Assembly (NCBI GenBank): GCA_038200385.1
Contig: JBBPYA010000049.1
Location: 1-8,884 of the forward strand
DNA length: 8,884 bases
DNA from: JBBPYA01 sp038200385
GTDB taxonomy: Bacteria > Actinomycetota > Actinomycetes > Mycobacteriales > Geodermatophilaceae
Direction: 5' to 3'
The notes beneath the pieces were generated by a model, which was given only the letters and a program-made list of their open reading frames with translations, did not search any database and was not told the DNA's origin. Position 1 is the stretch's first letter. Every line of letters starts with the position of its first letter. The position numbers and the translations under genes were made by a program. Of the stretch, positions 1 to 5,652 are shown piece by piece.

Positions 1-1
1 C

Positions 2-919
2 CTCAAGATCACCCTGATGCGCAGCACGCTGCACGCGGTCGCCGCCGCGGATCACCCGGACTTCTGGGCCGCGCACGCCGGGACGCTGCGCCGCTACCGG
101 CCCGGCCCGTCGCTGCTGACCGCGCTCGGCGTCACCGAGGACCAGCTCACCGCCGCGGTCGAGGCGGCACTGGCCCACGCGACCGAGGCGCGCACGCACG
201 GCGAGCTGACCGCGCACCTCCGCGACGTACTCGGACCCGTCAACGACCCCGGATGGTGGTGGGCGGTGGCGCCGTTCACCCGGATGTCCCGCGTCCCGGA
301 CGTCAGCGCCTGGCGGTTCGGCCAGCGGGTGCGCTTCCGCGCTGCCTCGACGCCGCACTCCGAGCGGACTGAGCCGGAGTCGCTGCAATGCCTCGTCCGG
401 AACTACCTGCGCGCCTTCGGGCCGGCCACCGTCCACGACGTGGCGACCTTCAACCGGCTGGCGATCGGTTACGTCCGCCTCGCGATTGAGGGCGACGAGC
501 TGCTGGTGCAGCACACCGGCCCGGCCGGTGAGCCGCTTTACGACGTACCCGACGCACCACGGCCGGACGGAGACGTCGCCGCCCCTCCGAGGTTCCTGCC
601 CATGTGGGACAGCATCCTGCTGGCCTACCGCGACCGCACCCGCATCATGAGTGCCGAAGTCCGCCCCCATGTCGTCCGGCAGAACGGTGACTTCCTGCCC
701 ACAATCCTGGTCGACGGCCACATCGCGGGACTGTGGCTGCCCGCCGAGGACGGGATCGAGGTCCGCGCCTTCGGCGAACTCGACGAGTCGACCTGGGCCG
801 CGCTCGGGGACGAGGCAGCGGCGCTGCACCGGTTCCTGACCGCGCGCGACCCGAGGGTGTACGAGCGGTACCGGCACTGGTGGGCCCACCTGCCGCCGCT
901 ATCGACCCGAATCCTGTGA
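2..919 (+). CDS. Winged-helix DNA-binding domain protein, AlkZ/YcaQ-like (5' end outside window)
   Basis: The frame is open to the left edge and reads LKITLM before the first ATG at 17, so that ATG is very likely internal and the gene begins upstream; 305 residues are visible. The sequence resembles the actinobacterial 'winged helix DNA-binding domain-containing' family (HTH_42, relatives of the DNA glycosylase AlkZ/YcaQ), whose members are usually about 350-400 residues, so perhaps 50-80 N-terminal residues are missing. Counting from the ATG at 17, family-like segments are YLRAFGPATVHDVATF (130-145), the FLPMWDSILLAYRDRTRI block (193-210) and NGDFLPTILVDGHIAGLW (223-240). The family is linked to DNA binding or repair of alkylated or crosslinked bases. 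The N-terminal region where AlkZ carries its catalytic glutamine motif lies outside the window, so glycosylase activity cannot be judged. It ends 80 bp before dcd. Confidence 0.82.
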   Translation, partial: LKITLMRSTLHAVAAADHPDFWAAHAGTLRRYRPGPSLLTALGVTEDQLTAAVEAALAHATEARTHGELTAHLRDVLGPVNDPGWWWAVAPFTRMSRVPDVSAWRFGQRVRFRAASTPHSERTEPESLQCLVRNYLRAFGPATVHDVATFNRLAIGYVRLAIEGDELLVQHTGPAGEPLYDVPDAPRPDGDVAAPPRFLPMWDSILLAYRDRTRIMSAEVRPHVVRQNGDFLPTILVDGHIAGLWLPAEDGIEVRAFGELDESTWAALGDEAAALHRFLTARDPRVYERYRHWWAHLPPLSTRIL

Positions 920-964
920 GCCGCACCGTCGACGTACCGCCGTTCGAGCCCGGACCGGGCGTAC

Positions 965-999
965 GTCGTCCGCACACCCACGCTGGTTAGGGTCGGCGC
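965..999 (+). promoter_or_regulatory. Probable leaderless promoter of dcd
   Basis: A TAGGGT hexamer at 988-993 fits the actinobacterial TANNNT -10 consensus. It ends 6 nt before the A of the dcd ATG, which places the expected transcription start on that A. No Shine-Dalgarno sequence is visible upstream of the ATG. Around 965-970, where a -35 element would lie, the sequence (GTCGTC) does not resemble TTGACA, which is common for actinobacterial leaderless promoters. The 80-bp gap from 920 to 999 holds nothing else recognisable. Confidence 0.6.
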
Positions 1000-1578
1000 A
1001 TGCTGCTGTCCGACCGCGACATCAGGGCCGAGGTCGACACTGGCCGGCTCGCCCTCGATCCCTACGACGCCGGCCTGGTGCAGCCCTCCAGCATCGACGT
1101 CCGGCTGGACCGCTTCTTCCGGGTGGTCAACACCTCCCGCGACACCCACATCGACCCGGCCGAGCACCAGGACGAGCTCACCAGCCTGGTTGAACCGGCC
1201 GGCGAGGACGCGTTCGTCCTGCACCCCGGCGAGTTCGTGCTCGGCTCGACGCTGGAGATCGTCACCCTGCCCGACGACCTGGCCGGGCGGCTGGAGGGCA
1301 AGTCCAGCCTCGGCCGGCTCGGGCTGCTCACCCACTCGACCGCCGGCTTCATCGACCCGGGCTTCACCGGGCACATCACGCTGGAGCTGTCCAACGTGGC
1401 GAACCTGCCGATCATGCTGTGGCCCGGCATGAAGATCGGGCAGCTGTGCCTGTTCCGGCTGTCCAGCCCGGCCGAGTTCCCCTACGGCTCGGCGGTGTAC
1501 GGCTCGCGGTACCAGGGCCAGCGCGGCCCAACGCCGTCCCGGTCCTACCGCAACTTCACCCGCGCCACCACCCGATGA
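1000..1578 (+). CDS. dcd: dCTP deaminase, probably the bifunctional dUMP-forming type (DCD-DUT)
   Basis: This cytosolic trimeric nucleotide enzyme deaminates dCTP. In the mycobacterial type it also hydrolyses the resulting dUTP to dUMP and pyrophosphate, feeding dTMP synthesis and keeping uracil out of DNA. The 192 residues match the usual length of about 190. Visible landmarks are QPSSIDVRLD (28-37), the phosphate-binding KSSLGR (101-106), HSTAGFIDPGF (112-122), HITLELSN (125-132) with the expected catalytic Glu129, and the C-terminal lid region YQGQRGPTPSRS (171-182). As I recall it, the sequence is close to the Mycobacterium tuberculosis enzyme along its whole length, which is why the bifunctional call is preferred to the E. 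coli-type deaminase; that activity is inferred. The ATG at 1000 is chosen for its match to the family start MLLSDRD and for the -10 box just upstream. Confidence 0.97.
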   Translation: MLLSDRDIRAEVDTGRLALDPYDAGLVQPSSIDVRLDRFFRVVNTSRDTHIDPAEHQDELTSLVEPAGEDAFVLHPGEFVLGSTLEIVTLPDDLAGRLEGKSSLGRLGLLTHSTAGFIDPGFTGHITLELSNVANLPIMLWPGMKIGQLCLFRLSSPAEFPYGSAVYGSRYQGQRGPTPSRSYRNFTRATTR

Positions 1579-1621
1579 TCATGGCGATCTGCCGGCCAGG
1601 ACCGACGAACTCCCATGATCA
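1576..1621. repeat. 46-bp imperfect inverted repeat overlapping the dcd stop codon
   Basis: TGATCATGG at 1576-1584 and CCATGATCA at 1613-1621 are perfect 9-bp inverted arms around a 28-nt centre. The first arm begins with the TGA stop of dcd. Inside the arms the two halves continue to match partly after a short mismatched stretch, so an extended imperfect hairpin is possible. No T-run follows. It could terminate dcd transcription or be a copy of a dispersed palindromic intergenic repeat; only one copy is visible here. Confidence 0.5.
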
Positions 1622-1629
1622 CGGTGGTG

Positions 1630-1675
1630 GCGCGGCGGGCGCGGCGGGCGCGGCGGCGGCGGCGGCGGGCGGGCG
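1630..1675. repeat. CGG-rich tandem repeat abutting a start codon
   Basis: Three exact copies of the 9-mer GCGCGGCGG (1630-1638, 1639-1647, 1648-1656) are followed by four CGG triplets (1657-1668) and GCGGGCG, ending directly at the ATG at 1676. The tract contains only G and C. It occupies the place where the ribosome binding site of the downstream oxidoreductase should be, and no purine-rich AGGAGG-like motif is present. Repeat-length change or G-rich structure here could affect translation; that is inference. Confidence 0.7.
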
Positions 1676-3235
1676 ATGAAGGTCGTCATCGTCGGGGGTG
1701 GGCACAACGGCCTGGTCGCCGGGTGCTACCTGGCCCGCGAGGGCTGCGAGGTCGTCGTCCTGGAGCAGTCCGACCGGGCCGGCGGCGGGTCGCGCACCGA
1801 GGAGACCGTGCCCGGCTTCCGCTTCGACACCCACTCCGCCGCGCACAACATGATCAACATGACGGCCATCCCGGCCGAACTCCTGTTGGCCGAGGCCGGC
1901 CTGGACTACCAGGAGATGGAACCGTTCGCGGCCGGCTTCTTCGCCGACGGCCGGGTGGTCCGGTTCCACCGCAGCATCGAGCGCACGGTGGCCAGCATTG
2001 CCGAGCACGACCCGGCCGAGGCCCGGCGCTACGCCGACCTGATGGACCTGGCGCTGCCCCTAGTCGACGTCGCTGTCGCCGGGATGTCCACCGCGTCCAC
2101 GCTGTCCGGCGCGCTGCGGACCGGGCTCGGTCGCAGCGGCCAACTCGTGAAGGCGGTACGCCGGTTCGGCGGGGTGTCCGGGCTGATCCACGGACTCGTC
2201 GCGCCGTACGGCGGACTGCTCCGCACCCACCTCGGCAGCGACCTCACCCGGGCGCCGGTCAGCGCCTTCGCCGCGCACTCCTCGGCCGGCCCGGAACTCG
2301 TCGGCGGCTCGTTCTACGCCCTGTGGCAGGCGGCCTACCACCGGCACGGGCAGTGGCACGCCCGCGGCGGCTCCCAGGGGTTGACCGATGCGCTGCTCGC
2401 GCGGCTGGACTCCTACGGCGGGACCGTCCACACCGGACAGACCGTCACCTCGATCGACGCCGCCGGCGGGCGGGTCCGCGGAGTCCGCCTCAAGGACGGC
2501 CAGTACGTCCGGGCGGACCGGGTGGTCACGGCGATCGAGCCGAAGACGGCGCTGCTGGACCTGTGCGACCCGCCGCTGTCCGGACCGGCGGCGGCCGAGC
2601 TGCGCGCCGTACACCGGGGAAACGCCGTACAGCTGGTTGTGCACCTGGCGACGACGGCGCTGCCGGCGTACCCCAACGCCCAACCCGGCGACTGGAACGG
2701 CCTGCAGTCCCACGTCGACTCGATGGACGAGCTTGCCCGGGGCTTCCACGCCGCCGAGGCGCAGCGGCTGCCAGACCCTGTCCCGACGTACGCGTTCACG
2801 ACGTCGGCACTGGACGACTCGCTCGCCCCGCCCGGCCAGCACACCGTCTACCTTGCCTGCCCCTGCGCACCGTCCACGGTGGAGGGTGGTTGGGGGAAGC
2901 ACGCCGAACCGTTCGCGCAGTCCATGATCGACTCGATGGAGCGCCACGCCCCGGGTTTCCGGGAGACGATCGTCGGCATGTCCATCCGTACGCCGGAGCT
3001 GATGGCGGCGGAGTTGATGTGGCCCGGCGGGCATCCGATGGTGCTCGACATCAGCCTGGACCAGCTCGCGTTCTTCCGGCCGACCCGACGGTTGGCCGGA
3101 CACAAGACCCCGATCGAGGGCCTGTTCATCTCCGGCGGCGGTACCGCGCCGACCGGCGGGATCGCCGGCGTACCGGGCAAGGCCGCGGCGGCCGCCCTCC
3201 TGGGCAAGCGGCTGCCCTCCGCCGGCCGGCCCTAA
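1676..3235 (+). CDS. FAD-dependent oxidoreductase of the CrtI / phytoene desaturase-like family
   Basis: A 519-residue flavoprotein with an N-terminal Rossmann dinucleotide site: MKVVIVGGGHNGLVAGCYLA (1-20) with GGGHNG, an acidic residue ending the second strand at VVVLE (26-30), and the adjoining RAGGGSRTEE (34-43). A middle segment, WHARGGSQGLTDALLARL (227-244), matches the conserved GG-containing stretch of CrtI/CrtO and PYROXD2-like proteins. The C-terminal FAD motif is GLFISGGGTAPTGGIAGVPG (482-501). Such enzymes desaturate, isomerise or oxidise polyenes and other hydrophobic substrates; the substrate here is unknown. No carotenoid genes (crtB, crtE, lycopene cyclase) lie nearby, so a carotenoid role is not supported by context. 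ATG 1676 is the first start after an in-frame stop at 1616-1618, although the leader has no clear Shine-Dalgarno site. The gene converges on the MarR gene, and their ends overlap by 4 bp. Confidence 0.88.
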   Translation: MKVVIVGGGHNGLVAGCYLAREGCEVVVLEQSDRAGGGSRTEETVPGFRFDTHSAAHNMINMTAIPAELLLAEAGLDYQEMEPFAAGFFADGRVVRFHRSIERTVASIAEHDPAEARRYADLMDLALPLVDVAVAGMSTASTLSGALRTGLGRSGQLVKAVRRFGGVSGLIHGLVAPYGGLLRTHLGSDLTRAPVSAFAAHSSAGPELVGGSFYALWQAAYHRHGQWHARGGSQGLTDALLARLDSYGGTVHTGQTVTSIDAAGGRVRGVRLKDGQYVRADRVVTAIEPKTALLDLCDPPLSGPAAAELRAVHRGNAVQLVVHLATTALPAYPNAQPGDWNGLQSHVDSMDELARGFHAAEAQRLPDPVPTYAFTTSALDDSLAPPGQHTVYLACPCAPSTVEGGWGKHAEPFAQSMIDSMERHAPGFRETIVGMSIRTPELMAAELMWPGGHPMVLDISLDQLAFFRPTRRLAGHKTPIEGLFISGGGTAPTGGIAGVPGKAAAAALLGKRLPSAGRP

Positions 3236-3693
3236 CCGCAGATCTCCCCGGGGGTCTCCGACGCGATCCGGGCGGCGCCGGTGAGGAACCGTCGTACCGT
3301 CGCCAGTTCGGCGGCAGTGAACCCGGCCGACAGGTTCACAAGCTGATCGATCAGCGGCCCGAAGAACGCCCAGCCGAGGTGCCTGGCGCGCTGCTCCACG
3401 AGAAGATCCACCCGACGCCGGTCGGTGACGTCCCGTTCCCGGCGTACGTAGCCGGCTCCCACGAGACGGTCGATCAGCGCGGTGACCGAGGCCGAGTTGA
3501 GGCCGAGCCGGTCACCGAGCCAGCCGGGGCGCGCCGTGACGCCGGCGCGGTCGGCGTCGAGCAGCTGGATCAGCGCCCGTAGGTCCGTGGCATGCAACGC
3601 GTGCGCAGCCGCGAACCGGGCCCCCAGCAGGTCGAGGTCTACGGTGATCCGTCGCAGCAGGTGCACCATCTCCAACTCGGGCTCCGCAGCCAT
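3232..3693 (-). CDS. MarR-family transcriptional regulator
   Basis: A 153-residue winged-helix repressor-type protein that should bind DNA as a dimer and release it on binding a small ligand. N-terminal dimerisation helices begin at EMVHLLRRITVDLDLL. The recognition helix region is LNSASVTALIDRLVGAGYV, and the wing is RRERDVTDRRRVDLLV, with the DRR pattern typical of MarR proteins. The ATG at 3693 is preferred because AAGGAG lies 11 nt upstream (3705-3710). The alternative ATG at 3729, 12 codons earlier (165 residues), has no ribosome binding site, would add codons such as ATA that are unusual in this genome, and overlaps a likely operator. The gene is divergent from the hydrolase and convergent with the CrtI-like gene. 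Self-control and control of the hydrolase are inferred from position. The ligand is unknown. Confidence 0.88.
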   Translation of the reverse strand: MAAEPELEMVHLLRRITVDLDLLGARFAAAHALHATDLRALIQLLDADRAGVTARPGWLGDRLGLNSASVTALIDRLVGAGYVRRERDVTDRRRVDLLVEQRARHLGWAFFGPLIDQLVNLSAGFTAAELATVRRFLTGAARIASETPGEICG

Positions 3694-3704
3694 CTCGCCA
3701 GTCG

Positions 3705-3710
3705 CTCCTT
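3705..3710 (-). promoter_or_regulatory. Shine-Dalgarno site deciding the MarR gene start
   Basis: Read on the - strand this is AAGGAG, the strongest ribosome binding site in the window, 11 nt before the ATG at 3693. It falls inside the longer reading frame that starts at 3729 and so favours the shorter protein. The spacing is a little longer than ideal. Confidence 0.55.
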
Positions 3711-3740
3711 CATCGAGTATCTTGCTCATCGAGACAATAT
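3710..3740. promoter_or_regulatory. Divergent promoter region with putative MarR operator
   Basis: This AT-richer island lies between the MarR and hydrolase genes. TCTTGCTCATCGAGA at 3720-3734 is an imperfect 15-bp palindrome (5 of 7 half-site pairs match), the size and spacing usual for MarR dimers. A wider arm pair, ATCTTG (3719-3724) and CAATAT (3735-3740), surrounds it. An 8-bp direct repeat TCATCGAG occurs at 3710-3717 and 3726-3733. Weak -10-like hexamers sit on each side: GATACT on the - strand (3716-3721) towards marR, and GACAAT on the + strand (3733-3738) towards the hydrolase. Binding here would be expected to block both promoters. The symmetry and position are seen; the function is inferred. 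Confidence 0.45.
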
Positions 3741-3763
3741 CGGCCCGAACGCTGGGAGCCCGG

Positions 3764-4642
3764 GTGACCCGACCCGCAACCGCCTTCCGCTCGCTGGCCG
3801 GCGAGGCCGCCTTTGCCGCCGCCTACGACGCCCTGCTCGCGCGCTGGCCGGGCCAGACCGAGACCCGGGATCTCGCCGGAGAGTTCGGCATGACCCGGGT
3901 GACGGTCTGCGGTCGGCCCGGGAGCCGCGCACTCGTCCTGCTGCCCGGTGGTGGGGCGACCGGAATGGCCTGGTTCGCCAACGTCGCCGCCTGGGGCCGC
4001 ACCCACCGGGTGTACGCCGTGGACCCGCTCGGTCAGGCCGGCCGGAGCGTCCACAGTGGACGCGCCCCGCGGACGGCCAACGACCTCATGGTCTGGCTGG
4101 ACGGCGTGTTGGACGCCCTGGCGCTGCCGGAACTTGCACTGGCGGGGCACTCCTACGGCGGGTGGATCGCCCTGCGCTACGCGCTGCACGCACCCCAACG
4201 GGTACGCCAGCTGATCCTGGTGGATCCGACCACCTGTTTCGTCGGGATGGCACCTGCGTACCTGCTGCACGCTGTCCCGATCCTGCTGCGACCCAGCGGA
4301 CGGGGAATGCGTCAGCTCATCCGATGGGAGACCCGGAAGCGCCCGCCGGACCCGGACGTCGTACGGCTCGCCGAGCTGGGCGCCAAGCAGTTCCGTGCGT
4401 CGAAGGTCGTCATGCCGACCCGACCTGGCGAGGACGAACTGGTAGCCCTGCATACGCCGACGTTGCTTGTGCTCGCAGGTCAGTCCCGGTGCCATGACAT
4501 CGGCAGGCTCGAGCAACGCGCGAGCCGCGTGCTGCCCGACGTCCGCAGCGTCGTACTCCCGGATGCGTCCCATCACGGGCTGCCCTCGCTCGGCGCCGCG
4601 CGGCTCGACTCGGCGGTCGCGGATTTCCTGGCCGCCCGCTGA
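3764..4642 (+). CDS. Alpha/beta-fold hydrolase
   Basis: A 292-residue predicted cytosolic serine hydrolase with no signal peptide. The oxyanion-hole region is LLPGGGATGMAWF (59-71), the strand and turn HRVYAVDPLGQAGRS (81-95) follow, and the nucleophile elbow is GHSYGG (128-133) with Ser130. The late histidine is in DASHHGLP (267-274), either His270 or His271. The acid after strand seven is less clear: the usual G-x-x-D is replaced by GQSRCHD (239-245), leaving Asp245 as a candidate. Substrate class (ester, lactone or C-C bond) cannot be told. The start is GTG 3764, with GGGAG at 3754-3758 spaced 5 nt. The frame stays open much further upstream, but that part is antisense to the MarR gene and shows no family similarity. 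The short-chain dehydrogenase follows 42 bp later on the same strand, so co-transcription is plausible. Confidence 0.87.
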   Translation: MTRPATAFRSLAGEAAFAAAYDALLARWPGQTETRDLAGEFGMTRVTVCGRPGSRALVLLPGGGATGMAWFANVAAWGRTHRVYAVDPLGQAGRSVHSGRAPRTANDLMVWLDGVLDALALPELALAGHSYGGWIALRYALHAPQRVRQLILVDPTTCFVGMAPAYLLHAVPILLRPSGRGMRQLIRWETRKRPPDPDVVRLAELGAKQFRASKVVMPTRPGEDELVALHTPTLLVLAGQSRCHDIGRLEQRASRVLPDVRSVVLPDASHHGLPSLGAARLDSAVADFLAAR

Positions 4643-4684
4643 GCCCCGGGGGTCCCTGAACGGCTCCGTGAGAGGCTGCCGGGC

Positions 4685-5449
4685 GTGGATCTGGGTCTGA
4701 CCGGAAAGCGCGCCCTCGTGACCGGAGCCTCACGGGGCATCGGTCGGGCCATCGCCGCCCTGCTGGCCGCGGAGGGGTGCGACCTGGCGGTTTGCGCGCG
4801 CGGGGAGGAGGCGCTGCGGGAGGCGGACGAGCAGTTCCGGGCCTCCGGCGTACGCGTGCACACCGCCGCCGTCGACGTCAGCGACGGGGACGCCCTCACC
4901 GGGTTCGTCACCGAGGCCGAGCAGGAGTTCGGCGGCCTGGACGTCGTGGTCTCCAACGCCTCCGCGGGGGGCGGGATGAGCGGCCCCGAGCAGTGGCCGG
5001 CCAGCTTCGAGACCGACCTGATGGCCTTCGTCCGGCTGGCCGAGGCGGTGACCGAACCCCTGGCCCGGTCGCACGGCGCGCTCGTCGTCGTCGGTACGAC
5101 GTCCGCCCTGGACACCTCGGGACCATCCGGGCCGGCGTCCTACGGCGCGCTCAAGGCGGCCCTGCTGCATCACGCCAGCGCGCTGGCGCACACCCTGGCA
5201 CCGCAGGGCATCCGGGTGAACGTCGTCTCGCCCGGGCCGATCGAGTTCCCGGGCGGCTCGTGGGATCGGCGCAGGAACGATGCCCCCGACTTCTACCGCT
5301 CCATAAGGGAGCGGATCCCGCTCGGCCGGCTCGGGACGCCCGAGGAGGTCGCCGCCGCCGTGGTTTTCCTGGCCTCGCCGGTGGCCGGCTTCTGCGCCGG
5401 CGCCAATCTGGTCGTCGACGGCGGCTTCCTCACCCGCGTCGACACCTGA
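4685..5449 (+). CDS. Short-chain dehydrogenase/reductase (SDR), classical FabG-like
   Basis: A 254-residue NAD(P)-dependent oxidoreductase of usual classical-SDR length. The cofactor site is TGASRGIG (13-20), Asp64 in VDV contacts the adenine, and NASAGG (91-96) replaces the common NNAG. The catalytic residues are Ser140, Tyr153 and Lys157 (YGALK), followed by SPGPIEF (182-188) and a C-terminal NLVVDGGF (241-248). The tetrad asparagine in the central helix is replaced by Asp111 (FETDLMAF where FabG has ETNL). Arg17 in the glycine motif and Arg39 after the second strand suggest a preference for NADPH. The substrate is unknown; 3-oxoacyl or another keto/hydroxy compound is possible. The GTG start at 4685 is supported by GAGAGG at 4670-4675 with 9-nt spacing, and the family-typical start DLGLTGKRALVTG follows. 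It probably forms an operon with the upstream hydrolase. Confidence 0.92.
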   Translation: MDLGLTGKRALVTGASRGIGRAIAALLAAEGCDLAVCARGEEALREADEQFRASGVRVHTAAVDVSDGDALTGFVTEAEQEFGGLDVVVSNASAGGGMSGPEQWPASFETDLMAFVRLAEAVTEPLARSHGALVVVGTTSALDTSGPSGPASYGALKAALLHHASALAHTLAPQGIRVNVVSPGPIEFPGGSWDRRRNDAPDFYRSIRERIPLGRLGTPEEVAAAVVFLASPVAGFCAGANLVVDGGFLTRVDT

Positions 5450-5491
5450 TTGGCGCCGCGGCCCCGGCCGACCGACGTTCCAAACCCGCCC

Positions 5492-5532
5492 CTGGACCCC
5501 GCGCCTAGGGACCCTGCGCCAAGGGGGTCCAG
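5492..5532. terminator. Strong stem-loop in convergent gap, probable bidirectional terminator
   Basis: CTGGACCCC (5492-5500) pairs perfectly with GGGGTCCAG (5524-5532). GCGC (5501-5504) can extend the stem with GCGC (5516-5519), leaving an 11-nt loop and a 4-nt bulge. It begins 43 bp after the SDR stop and lies between converging genes. There is no U-run on either side, as is often the case in actinobacteria, so the terminator role is inferred from the stem and its position. Confidence 0.6.
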
Positions 5533-5538
5533 CCCAAG

Positions 5539-5552
5539 TTACCCGCCGGTAA
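5539..5552. promoter_or_regulatory. 14-bp near-palindrome, TTACC-type, copy 1
   Basis: TTACCCGCCGGTAA is palindromic except for the central pairs. Its flanks match copy 2 at 5604-5617 in inverted orientation, giving a shared 16-mer with one mismatch. The size and symmetry fit an operator for a dimeric repressor such as TetR or GntR type. It lies between convergent gene ends, so no obvious promoter is attached. The 5450-5652 gap holds no gene that I can support. Confidence 0.4.
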
Positions 5553-5603
5553 GTGCGCAGGAAGGGGCAGGTTCAGAGCCTGATTGCGCCCGTACGACGA
5601 CGC

Positions 5604-5617
5604 TTACCCGCGGGTAA
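5604..5617. promoter_or_regulatory. 14-bp perfect palindrome, TTACC-type, copy 2
   Basis: TTACCCGCGGGTAA is a perfect palindrome, 65 bp from the related copy at 5539-5552 and 36 bp beyond the stop of the DUF389 gene. Together the two copies could pair as a large cruciform or bind the same protein. The function is not known. Confidence 0.45.
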
Positions 5618-5652
5618 CCGAAAATCGGGAGGCCGGCGGGCGTCGGCGTCGG

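Noticed and set aside
2060..3103. 347-residue open frame on the - strand opposite the CrtI-like gene
   Set aside because: Low-complexity composition and no motif; mirror of the high-GC coding strand.
1615..3582. 655-residue open frame on the + strand across the oxidoreductase gene
   Set aside because: It is rich in Arg, Gly and Pro, has no family resemblance, and overlaps a well-supported flavoprotein in another frame; a GC-rich shadow frame.
3482..3763. 94-codon N-terminal extension of the hydrolase frame
   Set aside because: It is antisense to the MarR gene and lacks hydrolase similarity, and GTG 3764 has a good GGGAG site.
4641..4666. Short hairpin GAGCC...GGCTC between the hydrolase and SDR genes
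   Set aside because: Only 5 bp with a 16-nt loop; too weak to call a terminator or attenuator.
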